A stretch of 64,000 nt of DNA from Alphaproteobacteria bacterium (GTDB taxonomy: Bacteria > Pseudomonadota > Alphaproteobacteria > Micropepsales > Micropepsaceae), in contig JAFKEU010000006.1 in the NCBI GenBank assembly GCA_017308475.1, positions 1 to 64,000 of the forward strand, written 5' to 3'. This document shows, one piece after another, positions 16,311 to 24,770 of this stretch. A program made the translations under genes and the position numbers. How positions within the stretch are numbered: position 1 is the first letter of the stretch; each line of letters begins with the position of its first letter. The notes under the pieces are model-generated. The model saw only the letters and a program-made list of their open reading frames with translations, was not told where the DNA came from and ran no database searches.

Positions 16311-17813
16311 ATGGCGTCTCTTGGGCGCCCAGAAGCGGGGACCCGAGTGGTGGGCAAGATGATCGCGGGCGTGGGACCGAAATTCCCGCAGGTTGTGGTG
16401 CTGGTGGGGGCGACCGGCGACCTGTCCCGGCGCAAGCTGCTGCCGGGCCTGTTTCACCTGACCAGTGCCGGCTTCATCCCGGGCTACCGCATCATCGGTG
16501 TGTCGCTGGACGACATTTCGCCCGACGAATTCCGCGCCCAGGCCCGCCAGGCGCTGGAACAGTTCGCCACCCGCAAGCTGGACGAGGAACGCTGGACCGC
16601 CTTCGCCGCGGCGCTGGACTATGTGCCGCTGACGGCGGGGGCCGGCATGCTGCGCGCGGCGGTGGAGCGGGCCGAGGGCGCGCTCGGCCCCGCCGCGGAG
16701 CGCCTGCACTATCTGTCGGTGCCGCCCAGCGCGGCGCTGCCGGCAGTCAAGATGCTGGCGGACGCCGGACTGGTCGAACGCTCGCGCATCATCATGGAAA
16801 AGCCATTCGGCACCGATCTGGCCAGCGCCGTGTCGCTGAACGCTCATCTGCACGAAGTCTTTTCGGAGGACCAGATCTTCCGCATCGATCATTTCCTGGG
16901 CAAGGAACCGGCGCAGAACATCCTGGCCTTCCGCTTCGCCAACGGATTGTTCGAGCCGATCTGGAACCGCAACTTCATCGACCATGTGCAGATCGACGTC
17001 CCCGAGACGCTGGGCCTGGGCAAGCGCGCGGGCTTCTACGAGCAGACTGGCGCCTATCGCGACATGGTGGTGACCCACCTGTTCCAGATCCTGGGCTTCA
17101 TGGCGATGGAGCCGCCCACCTCGCTGGAGCCCCATCCGATCAGTGAGGAGAAGAACAAGGTGTTCCGCTCCATGCTGCCGATCGATCCGGCCCATGTGGT
17201 GCGCGGCCAGTATACCGGTTATCGCCGCGAGGAAGGGGTGGACCCCGAATCCGATACCGAGACCTTCATCGCCCTCAAATGCACGATCGACAACTGGCGC
17301 TGGGCGGGCGTGCCCTTCTTCCTGCGCACCGGCAAGCGCATGGCGGAAGGCCAGCGCATCATCTCCATCGCTTTTCGCGAGCCGCCCAAGAGCATGTTTC
17401 CCGCCGGCTCGGGCGTGGGCGCCCAGGGGCCCGACCACCTGACGTTCGACCTGGCCGACGCGTCCAAGATTTCGCTGTCCTTCTATGGCAAGCGTCCCGG
17501 CCCGGGTATCAGGCTGGACAAGCTGTCGCTGCAATTTGCCATGCACGACACCGGCATGATCGACGATGTGCTGGAGGCCTATGAGCGGTTGATCCTTGAT
17601 GCGATGCGCGGCGATCACACACTGTTCACCACCGCCCAGGGCATCGAGCGGTTGTGGGAGGTTTCCCGACCCTTGCTGGAAAATCCTCCGCCCGTGCGCC
17701 TCTACGAAGCCGGTTCCTGGGGCCCCAAATCCGTGCACCAGCTGGTGGCGCCGAATGCCTGGCGCCTGCCCTTCGAGCGCGCCTGGCGCAGTCCGAACCC
17801 GACCGGGGCCTAG
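16311..17813 (+). CDS. zwf: Glucose-6-phosphate 1-dehydrogenase
   Basis: A 500-residue enzyme that oxidises glucose 6-phosphate to 6-phosphogluconolactone with NAD(P)+, at the entry to the Entner-Doudoroff and pentose phosphate routes. The dinucleotide loop is VGATGDLSRRKLLPGLF. The active-site block RIDHFLGKE holds H194, followed by the EKPFG motif context and a C-terminal substrate domain. The ATG at 16311 has no clear ribosome site. GTG codons at 16347/16350, behind AGCGGGGACC, are possible alternative starts. As last gene of the glycogen unit it links glucan-derived hexose phosphate to oxidative catabolism. It overlaps the convergent galM by 4 bp. Confidence 0.96.
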   Translation: MASLGRPEAGTRVVGKMIAGVGPKFPQVVVLVGATGDLSRRKLLPGLFHLTSAGFIPGYRIIGVSLDDISPDEFRAQARQALEQFATRKLDEERWTAFAAALDYVPLTAGAGMLRAAVERAEGALGPAAERLHYLSVPPSAALPAVKMLADAGLVERSRIIMEKPFGTDLASAVSLNAHLHEVFSEDQIFRIDHFLGKEPAQNILAFRFANGLFEPIWNRNFIDHVQIDVPETLGLGKRAGFYEQTGAYRDMVVTHLFQILGFMAMEPPTSLEPHPISEEKNKVFRSMLPIDPAHVVRGQYTGYRREEGVDPESDTETFIALKCTIDNWRWAGVPFFLRTGKRMAEGQRIISIAFREPPKSMFPAGSGVGAQGPDHLTFDLADASKISLSFYGKRPGPGIRLDKLSLQFAMHDTGMIDDVLEAYERLILDAMRGDHTLFTTAQGIERLWEVSRPLLENPPPVRLYEAGSWGPKSVHQLVAPNAWRLPFERAWRSPNPTGA

Positions 17814-18856
17814 GCTTCGAACCGGAATACGGTGGTCGAGGTGAAGATTTCGCCGGGCCGCAGCACGGTGGAAGGAAAGTCCGGATGATTGGGACTGTCG
17901 GGGAAATGCTGCGTCTCCAGCGCCAGTGCGTCGCCCATGCGGATCATCTCGCCGGCGGCACTGATCATTGAACCGTTCACATTGTTGGTCGAATAGACCT
18001 GGATGCCGGGCTCGGTGGTGGAAAGCGTCAGCGTCACGCCGCCATCATCCCCGCTGGCGGGATCGGAAAGGGTGACGGCCTTTTCCAGCGCCCCCGGCCT
18101 TGATTTGCGAAGCACATAATTGTGGTCATAGCCGCGGGCGATGCGAAGCTGCGGCTCATTGGCCCGAATGCGCGCGCTGAGCGGCACGGGCTTTCGGAAA
18201 TCGAAGGCGGTGCCATCCACCGGCATGATCCGGCCTGTCGGCACCTGGAAGGCGTCGGTGGCGGTAATCGCGTCGGCCTCGATCTGAAGCAGATGTGCTT
18301 CCGCCGATCCGTGGCCGGCAAGATTGAAATAGATATGATTGGTCAGGTTCACCACCGTGGGCGCATCGGTGGCGGCGCGATAGCCCAGCCTGAGTTCGCC
18401 GGCTTGGGTGACGGTATAGGTGACGTCCACCGTCAGTGTGCCGGGAAATCCCTGGTCACCGTCCGGGCTGACCAGCCGCAGGGTCAGATGGCTGTCGCTG
18501 GCGCCTGTCACCTCCCAGAGGCGGATGCCCCAACTGAGCGGGCGGCCGCCATGCAGGGTCACGCCGTTTTCATCGGCCGCCAGCGGATAATGCCGGCCGT
18601 CCAGCGAGAATCCGTTCCGCAGCCGGTTGGCATAGCGGCCGATCAGACAATTGAACCAGGCCTTGGCCTCATAAGCCGCCAGGTCCGGCAGGCCCAGCAC
18701 CACATTGCGCCGGCCGCCGGACCTCAAAGGCACCTCGATGGCAGTGATCGTCCCACCCATGTCCAGCACCCGGGCGGTAAGGCCATCGCCGTAGCCAAGG
18801 CTGTAGGCATGGACCTGCCTGCCGTCCCGCATGATGCCGTACAGGGCCCGGTTCAT
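17810..18856 (-). CDS. galM: Aldose 1-epimerase (mutarotase), cytosolic
   Basis: A 348-residue protein. GRYANRL, VNLTNHIYFNLAGHG (catalytic His) and ALETQHFPDSPNHP (catalytic Glu) are the mutarotase signatures. It interconverts alpha and beta anomers of aldoses so that the anomer-specific xylose dehydrogenase or other enzymes are supplied. The frame is open further upstream, but the ATG at 18856 is preceded by AAGGAGAGG and gives the normal family N-terminus. No signal peptide is seen, unlike the related mutarotase at 41374-42513. It is divergent from the LacI-family regulator, which suggests common control with xylose genes. Confidence 0.93.
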   Translation of the reverse strand: MNRALYGIMRDGRQVHAYSLGYGDGLTARVLDMGGTITAIEVPLRSGGRRNVVLGLPDLAAYEAKAWFNCLIGRYANRLRNGFSLDGRHYPLAADENGVTLHGGRPLSWGIRLWEVTGASDSHLTLRLVSPDGDQGFPGTLTVDVTYTVTQAGELRLGYRAATDAPTVVNLTNHIYFNLAGHGSAEAHLLQIEADAITATDAFQVPTGRIMPVDGTAFDFRKPVPLSARIRANEPQLRIARGYDHNYVLRKSRPGALEKAVTLSDPASGDDGGVTLTLSTTEPGIQVYSTNNVNGSMISAAGEMIRMGDALALETQHFPDSPNHPDFPSTVLRPGEIFTSTTVFRFEA

Positions 18857-18978
18857 GGCCGCCTCTCCTTCGCAGTCGCCAGATAGTGCCCCGGGGCGGC
18901 GGTGCGTCAACCGGCGGCCTTTTGCGGCGGTGCCTTTTTGCGCCGATTTTGCTAGGGATTGGACCGCAGGGAGTTGAA

Positions 18979-20034
18979 ATGGCACGCAAGAGCGGCCGCC
19001 GCGGAAGCAGCGGCGTGACAATCCACGATGTGGCGCGGCAGGCCGGCGTTTCGCCCATGACCGTGTCGCGGGTGATCAACGCCGAAGGCAATGTGCGCGA
19101 AAGCACCCGGGCCAGGGTCGCCGCCGCGATAAAGGCGCTGAACTATGCGCCCAACATGGCCGCCCGCAGCCTGGCGGGCGCCGAATCCGTCCATATCGGA
19201 CTGCTTTATTCCAATCCCAGCGCAGCCTATCTGAGCGAATTCCTGCTGGGCAGCCTGGCGCAGTCCAGCATGTCGGGCTGCCAGCTGGTGGTCGAGCAGT
19301 GCGAGGAGACCGAGTGTGCGGCAATCCAGCGCCTGGCCGCCGGCGGCGTCCACGGCGTGGTTCTACCCCCGCCCCTGTGCGATTCCCGCGCCGCGCTGGA
19401 AGCGGTGACTCGCGCCGGCATCCCCGCCGTGCTGGTGGCTTCGGGCCGGCCCGATCCCGCCTTCAGCGCCGTCTCCATCAACGATTTCGAGGCGGCGCGG
19501 GCGATGACACGCCACCTGCTCGGGCTGGGTCACCGGCGCATCGCGTTCATCAACGGCCATCCCAACCAGACCGCCAGCGGCCAGCGTTTCCGCGGATTTG
19601 TCGAGGGCATGACCGAGGCGGGCCTGTCGGTCGACACCCATCAGATGGCGCAGGGCTATTTCACCTATCGCTCGGGACTGGAGGCCGCGGAAAAGCTGCT
19701 GGGCGGCGGCTTCAAACCGACCGCCATCTTCGCCAGCAATGACGACATGGCCGCGGCGGTGATGGCCGTGGCGCACCGCATGGGGCTCGACGTGCCCGGC
19801 GACCTGACAGTGGCGGGCTTCGACGACACGCCTCTGGCCTCTGCGGTCTGGCCTGCTCTGACCACGGTTCGCCAGCCGATCGCCGCCATGGCGCGCGAAG
19901 CGGTCGTCCTGCTTCTGGAACAGATTCGGGCCCGGCGTGCCGGCCGCGAGCAGGCGGTGAGCCACAAGCAATTCAAATACGCCATGGTGGAACGGGATTC
20001 GACTGCCCCGCCAAAAGCCGCCCGCAAGGCTTGA
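18979..20034 (+). CDS. LacI/GalR-family transcriptional regulator (likely XylR-like)
   Basis: A 351-residue protein with an N-terminal lac-type helix-turn-helix (VTIHDVARQAGVSPMTVSRVIN, about residues 13-34). The hinge helix region ARSLAG follows, then a periplasmic-binding-protein-like sugar sensor domain. The ATG at 18979 follows GGGAG. The frame extends upstream to 18886, but that part is not conserved-looking. It sits directly before xylB-xylC and divergent from galM. Two similar 14-bp sites at 20055-20068 and 24661-24674 resemble the operator bound by XylR in Caulobacter, so it probably represses xylan/xylose genes until xylose is present (inference). Confidence 0.88.
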   Translation: MARKSGRRGSSGVTIHDVARQAGVSPMTVSRVINAEGNVRESTRARVAAAIKALNYAPNMAARSLAGAESVHIGLLYSNPSAAYLSEFLLGSLAQSSMSGCQLVVEQCEETECAAIQRLAAGGVHGVVLPPPLCDSRAALEAVTRAGIPAVLVASGRPDPAFSAVSINDFEAARAMTRHLLGLGHRRIAFINGHPNQTASGQRFRGFVEGMTEAGLSVDTHQMAQGYFTYRSGLEAAEKLLGGGFKPTAIFASNDDMAAAVMAVAHRMGLDVPGDLTVAGFDDTPLASAVWPALTTVRQPIAAMAREAVVLLLEQIRARRAGREQAVSHKQFKYAMVERDSTAPPKAARKA

Positions 20035-20068
20035 CAGCGCCGCCGCCCTGTTATTGTTACCGCAACCA
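20031..20068 (+). promoter_or_regulatory. xylBC promoter with XylR-like operator
   Basis: A perfect -35 hexamer TTGACA (20031-20036) overlaps the stop codon of the upstream regulator gene. A 14-bp site TGTTACCGCAACCA lies at 20055-20068, where the -10 would be. Its reverse complement TGGTTGCGGTAACA differs at 2 of 14 positions from the Caulobacter xylose operator as I recall it (TGGTAGCGCTAACA). Binding here would block RNA polymerase. Confidence 0.6.
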
Positions 20069-20097
20069 TAGAAACGGACAACAGGACGGAAGCCGGC

Positions 20098-20844
20098 GTG
20101 CCGTCAGCCAACTATCCCAGCCTCAAGGACAAGCGCGTGGTGGTGACGGGCGGCGGCTCGGGCATCGGCGCGGGGCTGGTCGAAGCGTTCGCGCGCCAGG
20201 GTGCCGAAACGATCTTCGTCGATGTTCTGGAAGCGGAAGGCACTGCGCTGGCCGCGCGCCTGAACGCCGATGGCGGCAAGGTGCGTTTCGAAAAACTCGA
20301 CCTGACGGACCTGAAGGCGCTAGATGCCTTCTTTGCCGGAACCGGTCCCGTCGATGTCCTGGTGAACAATGCCGGCAATGACGACCGCCATGCACTGGCC
20401 GACATCACGCCCGAATACTGGGACAACCGCATGGCGGTGAATCTGCGCCACATGCTGTTTGCCGCCCGCGCCGTGGCGCCGGGCATGAAGGCGAAAGGCG
20501 GCGGCGCCATTATCAATTTCGGCTCGATCTCCTGGCATCTGGGGCTGAAGGGCCTGACGCTCTATGAAACCGCCAAGGCGGGCATCGAAGGCATGACCAA
20601 GGCGCTGGCGCGTGAGCTCGGCGGAGACAATATCCGCGTCACCTGCGTGGTACCGGGCAATGTGAAGACGCCGCGCCAGGAAAAATGGTACACGCCCGAA
20701 GGCGAGGCGGAGATCGTCGCCCACCAATGCCTGAAGGCGCGCATCCTGCCCGAGCATGTGGCGTCGCTGGTGCTGTTCCTGGCCTCCGACGACGGCGCGC
20801 TGTGCACCGGCCATCCTTATTGGATCGACGCGGGATGGGCGTGA
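20098..20844 (+). CDS. xylB: D-xylose 1-dehydrogenase (SDR family)
   Basis: A 248-residue short-chain dehydrogenase. It has TGGGSGIG (17-24), an acidic D42 at the end of the second strand, which favours NAD+, NNAG, and a catalytic S143/Y156/K160 set in the SISWHLGLKGLTLYETAK region. The sequence, especially NAGNDDRH, NFGSISWHLGL, VPGNVKT, RQEKWYTPEGEAEIV and TGHPYWIDAGW, closely matches my memory of Caulobacter XylB, which oxidises D-xylose to D-xylonolactone. The start is GTG behind AGGACGGA. It overlaps xylC by 10 bp. The product would go to XylC and then to a xylonate dehydratase. Confidence 0.9.
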   Translation: MPSANYPSLKDKRVVVTGGGSGIGAGLVEAFARQGAETIFVDVLEAEGTALAARLNADGGKVRFEKLDLTDLKALDAFFAGTGPVDVLVNNAGNDDRHALADITPEYWDNRMAVNLRHMLFAARAVAPGMKAKGGGAIINFGSISWHLGLKGLTLYETAKAGIEGMTKALARELGGDNIRVTCVVPGNVKTPRQEKWYTPEGEAEIVAHQCLKARILPEHVASLVLFLASDDGALCTGHPYWIDAGWA

Positions 20845-21707
20845 GCCCCGAATGCGTCTGGCCGCTGGCGGCCGAGTTGGGTGAAGGTCCCCTCTGGTGG
20901 CAGGACGCCGTCTGGTTCACCGACATCAAGGGCTGCAGGGTTCACCGCTTCGATCCGAAGACGGGCACCGGCAAAAGCTGGCACGCGCCCGCGCCGGTGG
21001 GTTTTCTGGCGCCGCTGGAAAGCGGCCATTTTATCGCCGGTACGAAAATCGGCCTGATGGATTTTGATCCGGCAACAGGCGATTTCACGCCGCTTTGCCC
21101 AGTGGAGCCGAACCTGCCCGGCAACCGGCTGAATGACGGCGCGGTGGATGCGAAAGGCCGGCTGTGGTTCGGCTCGATGGACGATGCGGAAACCGGCAGC
21201 AGTGGCGCGCTCTACCGCCTGGCCGAAACCGGGCCCAAGGTGATGGACGCCGGCATCATCATTACCAACGGCCCGGCCTTCAGTCCTGACGGGCGCACGC
21301 TCTATCACACCGACACGCTGGGAAAGACCATTTATGCCTTCGACATGGCCGATGACGGCGCGCTGTCGAACAAGCGGCTCTTCGTGGCCATCGAAGACGG
21401 CGCGGGCTGGCCTGACGGCCCGGTGGTGGACAGCGAAGGCTACCTCTGGACCGGCCTGTTCGGTGGCTGGGCGGTGCGCCGCTATGCGCCGGACGGCAGT
21501 CTGGTGGACGAAGTGCGCTTTGCCGTCGCCAATGTCACAAAGCTGGCGTTCGCGGGCGAAGACCTGAAGACCGTCTATGCCACCACGGCGTGGAAGGGGT
21601 TGGACACGCAGACGCGCACCGCCCAGCCCCTGGCGGGCGGATTGTTCCGATTCCGCGTCGACGTGCCCGGCATGCCGCAGCAGGCGGTGAAGGTCATCCC
21701 ACGATGA
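20835..21707 (+). CDS. xylC: SMP-30/gluconolactonase-family sugar lactonase (xylonolactonase)
   Basis: A 290-residue six-bladed propeller. The divalent-metal residues of SMP-30 enzymes are visible: E17 in GEGPLW, N145 in TNGPAFSPDG and D194 in PDGPVVDSEG. It hydrolyses the lactone made by XylB to D-xylonate. The frame is open upstream to 20685, but the ATG at 20835 overlaps the xylB end and gives the family N-terminus. Translational coupling to xylB is likely. Its last 14 bp overlap the convergent beta-xylosidase gene. The exact lactone is inferred from context. Confidence 0.88.
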   Translation: MGVSPECVWPLAAELGEGPLWWQDAVWFTDIKGCRVHRFDPKTGTGKSWHAPAPVGFLAPLESGHFIAGTKIGLMDFDPATGDFTPLCPVEPNLPGNRLNDGAVDAKGRLWFGSMDDAETGSSGALYRLAETGPKVMDAGIIITNGPAFSPDGRTLYHTDTLGKTIYAFDMADDGALSNKRLFVAIEDGAGWPDGPVVDSEGYLWTGLFGGWAVRRYAPDGSLVDEVRFAVANVTKLAFAGEDLKTVYATTAWKGLDTQTRTAQPLAGGLFRFRVDVPGMPQQAVKVIPR

Positions 21708-23334
21708 AGGGATCGGCGCGGAAATCCCGCTCGCGATAGGTAAAGAAGCGGAAATCGGCGTGATTGGCGGTGCCCGCCATGTCCTGGCAGGCCATGCCGA
21801 CAAAAGTGCCGGTGAAATTGGGTGTGCCGGGCGCCTGGGCTTCGTCGGACAGGATCGAGGCGTCGAACACGTCCGGCAGGCGCCGCCAGGGCCCGCCGCC
21901 GACGCGATAGGCGAACAGCAGCCGCTCTTCGTCGATCTCGGCGCGCAGGCCGATGGGCCCGTCGGGAATGGATAGGGGCGCCGTAAAGGCATCAGCCATC
22001 ACCGAATCGGGCAGCGCCGACATCACCCGGATGTGGCGGCCATGCGTTTCGTCGTGGCTGACATGGAGATAGTGGAATTTGCTGCTGTTGTAATAGCAGA
22101 CTAGGCCCGCCGCCTGCTGGTATTGGGCGGGCGTGAAATCCATTTCGGTTTCGATGCTGGCGTGATGGGCCTCAAGCCGGCGCGCCACAAGGCCCTGCCG
22201 GAACAGGCTGCCGATGCTCTCGCGGCCATAAATGCGCAGGTGGCCCGGCCGCGCCGTCAGGCTGAACAATTCCTGCGGGAAGGGCGAACGCAGCCATTGG
22301 AAGTCGATGGGAAGCTCGGGTCTGGTGAACTCGGCGCGCTCCGGTGCGGCCGGGAAGGGATGGGCTGGCAGGTCCGGCGCGGGCGTCGTCAGGGCGGGCT
22401 TGCCATCGCCGGCCTCGGTGTACAACCAGCCATCGTCGCGCCACACCATCTTCTGGATCGCGGTCTCGCGCCCCAGGATGCAGCGGCCGCGGTTCTTCAG
22501 CGGCCGCCCGCACAGATAGACCATGTAGGTGCCGCCCGATTGGGTCTCCACCAGGTCGGCATGGCCGGCGCGCTGCAGCGGCGCATCGGGCTTGTCGCGC
22601 GCGGTCAGGATCTGGCCATGCGGGTGAAGCTCGTAGGGGCCCAGCAGGCTCTTGGACCGCGCCAGTGTCACGGCATGGTTCCAGGCGGTGCCGCCCTCCG
22701 CCGTCAGCAGATAATAGTAGCCGCCGCGCTTGTAGATGTGGGGGCCTTCGGTCAGGCCCAGCTTCGTGCCGGCGAAAATGTTGACGCGCTCGCCCACCAA
22801 CCGCTGCCCGGTCGCGGAGTATTCCTGCGCCACGATGCCGGCAAACCGGTTCCTGCCCGGCCGGTGGTCCCACAGCATGTTGACCAGCCATTTGCGTCCG
22901 TCATCGTCATGAAACAGCGATGGATCGAAGCCGCTGCTGTTCAGGTAGACGGGGTCGGACCATTCGCCGTCGATCGTCTTCGCCGTCACCAGGTAATTGT
23001 GGAAGTCGCGCAGCGATGCGCCCGATGCGCCGCCGACGGATGTGCGGCCATAGCGCTTCACATCAGTATAGATGAGGTGAAACAGCTCGCCATCATGGGT
23101 CAGACACGGAGCCCAGATGCCGCAGGAATCCGGGTCGCCCAGCATGTTGAGCTGGCTGGGGCGCCGCAATGGCCGCGTCAGCAGCCGCCAGTGCACCAGG
23201 TCGCGGGAATGATGGATCTGCACGCCCGCAAACCATTCGAAGGTCGATGTGGCGATGTAATAATCATCTCCGACCCGAAGGATCGAGGGGTCGGGATTGA
23301 AGCCCGGCAGGATCGGGTTGGTGATTTCAGCCAT
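21694..23334 (-). CDS. xynB: GH43 beta-xylosidase
   Basis: A 546-residue GH43 enzyme of the two-domain beta-xylosidase type. A five-bladed propeller opens with NPILPGFNPDPSI (catalytic base D15), then GFDPSLFHDDDGRKW (D137) and LTEGPHIYKRGGYYYL (acid E196). A C-terminal beta-sandwich follows. The spacing matches the well-known D14/D128/E186 arrangement of this group. It removes xylose from the non-reducing end of xylo-oligosaccharides. With no signal peptide, it is cytosolic. Its ATG overlaps the stop of the upstream MFS carrier by 8 bp, so carrier and enzyme form one unit that delivers and splits imported oligosaccharides. Confidence 0.94.
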   Translation of the reverse strand: MAEITNPILPGFNPDPSILRVGDDYYIATSTFEWFAGVQIHHSRDLVHWRLLTRPLRRPSQLNMLGDPDSCGIWAPCLTHDGELFHLIYTDVKRYGRTSVGGASGASLRDFHNYLVTAKTIDGEWSDPVYLNSSGFDPSLFHDDDGRKWLVNMLWDHRPGRNRFAGIVAQEYSATGQRLVGERVNIFAGTKLGLTEGPHIYKRGGYYYLLTAEGGTAWNHAVTLARSKSLLGPYELHPHGQILTARDKPDAPLQRAGHADLVETQSGGTYMVYLCGRPLKNRGRCILGRETAIQKMVWRDDGWLYTEAGDGKPALTTPAPDLPAHPFPAAPERAEFTRPELPIDFQWLRSPFPQELFSLTARPGHLRIYGRESIGSLFRQGLVARRLEAHHASIETEMDFTPAQYQQAAGLVCYYNSSKFHYLHVSHDETHGRHIRVMSALPDSVMADAFTAPLSIPDGPIGLRAEIDEERLLFAYRVGGGPWRRLPDVFDASILSDEAQAPGTPNFTGTFVGMACQDMAGTANHADFRFFTYRERDFRADPFIVG

Positions 23335-24571
23335 GGGGTTTTCGTATCACGCTCCAGGCGACCACGGCAGCCAGCAGGTCCAGCGCCGCCAGCGCCGCGA
23401 AGAAGGGCGCATAGCCGATCCGGTCCACCATCCCGCCGATCAGCAGCGACGAGATCAGGATGCCCAGGTTGGCGCAGGTCCCCGCCATGCCCGCCACCGT
23501 GCCCACCTCGTTCCTGGGAAACAGGTCGGTGGCCATGGTGATCATGGTGACCGACAGGGTCTGGTGGGCAAACCCCGCCAGCGAGATCAATGCCACGGCC
23601 ACCAGCGGACTTTGCACCACGCCGGTAAAGGCCACGCCGATCATCATGACCGCGCCTACCGTGAAGGCGCCGCGCCGCGCATCGATGAGGTTCAGCCCGC
23701 GTTTCTGCAGGAAAAGCACCACCGCCGGTCCGAAGATACAGCCCAGGTCCGCCGCCAGGAAAGGCAGCCAGGCATAGAGCGCGATCTGCTTCAGGTCGAA
23801 GCCCCGCACCGTGGTCAGGTACAGCGGCACCCAGAAGCTCAGCATGCCCCAGGTGGGATCGGTCAGGAAGCGGGGCAGGGCGATACCCCAGAAATTGCGC
23901 CGCTTCAGGATCGACAGCACCGGCGGCCTGCGCCCTTCATCGGCCAGGAAGCTCTCCTGTCCGGCGACGATATGGTGGTGCTCCTCTTCCGACAACGCGG
24001 GGTGTTTGGCCACCGGATGATAGAAGACCAGCCACAGCACCACCCAGACCATGCTGATGAGGCCGACGATCACGAACGCCTCCTGCCAGCTGTAATTCAG
24101 GATCGCCCAGGCGACCAGGGGCGGGGCCAGCATGGAGCCGATCGACGGCCCGATATTGTAAAGCCCGCCGGCCAGGCCGCGCTCTTTTGCCGGAAACCAT
24201 TCGGACACCACCTTCAGGCCTCCGGGCGAAAACGCGCCCTCGGCAAAGCCCAGGGCCCCCCGCAACCCAGCCAGCATTTGCCAGCTGGTGGCAAATCCAT
24301 GCGCCATGCAGATTGCCGACCAGGCAAAGGCGAACAGGGCAAAGCCGGTCTTCACGCCAAGCACGTCGATGATGTAGCCCACCACGGGTTGAAGCATGAT
24401 GGTCCCCTGGAAGGCGGCGGTGATCCATCCATACTGCTCGGTCGTAATGTGCAGGTTAGCGATCACGGTGGGCGCCGCCACCGACAGGGTCTGCCGCGAT
24501 AGGAAGTTCACCATTGCGCCCAGCATGATCAGGGCGATCGTCAGCCAGCGAATCCCGAAAGTGCGACGCAT
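23327..24571 (-). CDS. MFS transporter, anion:cation symporter type
   Basis: A 414-residue protein with about 12 hydrophobic segments and the MFS features of the hexuronate/glucarate carrier group, such as NFLSRQTLSVAAP in the first helix and RGALGFAEGAFSPGG near helix 4-5. The ATG at 24571 follows AGGGAGATGGG. It is the first gene of the reverse-strand carrier-xynB unit and is divergent from the GH67 gene, with a XylR-like site between them. Members usually move sugar acids with H+. Here aldotetraouronate, glucuronate or xylo-oligosaccharide is plausible, but the substrate is not proven. Confidence 0.87.
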   Translation of the reverse strand: MRRTFGIRWLTIALIMLGAMVNFLSRQTLSVAAPTVIANLHITTEQYGWITAAFQGTIMLQPVVGYIIDVLGVKTGFALFAFAWSAICMAHGFATSWQMLAGLRGALGFAEGAFSPGGLKVVSEWFPAKERGLAGGLYNIGPSIGSMLAPPLVAWAILNYSWQEAFVIVGLISMVWVVLWLVFYHPVAKHPALSEEEHHHIVAGQESFLADEGRRPPVLSILKRRNFWGIALPRFLTDPTWGMLSFWVPLYLTTVRGFDLKQIALYAWLPFLAADLGCIFGPAVVLFLQKRGLNLIDARRGAFTVGAVMMIGVAFTGVVQSPLVAVALISLAGFAHQTLSVTMITMATDLFPRNEVGTVAGMAGTCANLGILISSLLIGGMVDRIGYAPFFAALAALDLLAAVVAWSVIRKPHG

Positions 24572-24770
24572 CCCATCTCCCTTCGCCTACCGGATGCAGG
24601 CGTTTTTCTTGTCGTTTCTTGTACCCCGGCGCGCGCCCGGTTGAGCAGGCAGCGGGGAAATGGTAACGGTAACTTCCGGTCCCGCCAAGAACAAAGACAC
24701 TCCTTTCCGGGGAGACTCGTCACGGAGGAGGTGGAGAGCCATCATCGCCGCAAGAACAACAGAGAATTGC
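24572..24770. promoter_or_regulatory. Divergent promoter region with XylR-like operator
   Basis: This 199-bp spacer lies between the MFS carrier and the alpha-glucuronidase. The site TGGTAACGGTAACT at 24661-24674 matches the reversed xylB-promoter site TGGTTGCGGTAACA at 11 of 14 positions. A purine-rich GGAGGAGGTGG at 24724-24734 resembles a ribosome site but has no ATG or GTG correctly placed after it in the gene's frame. Confidence 0.5.
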
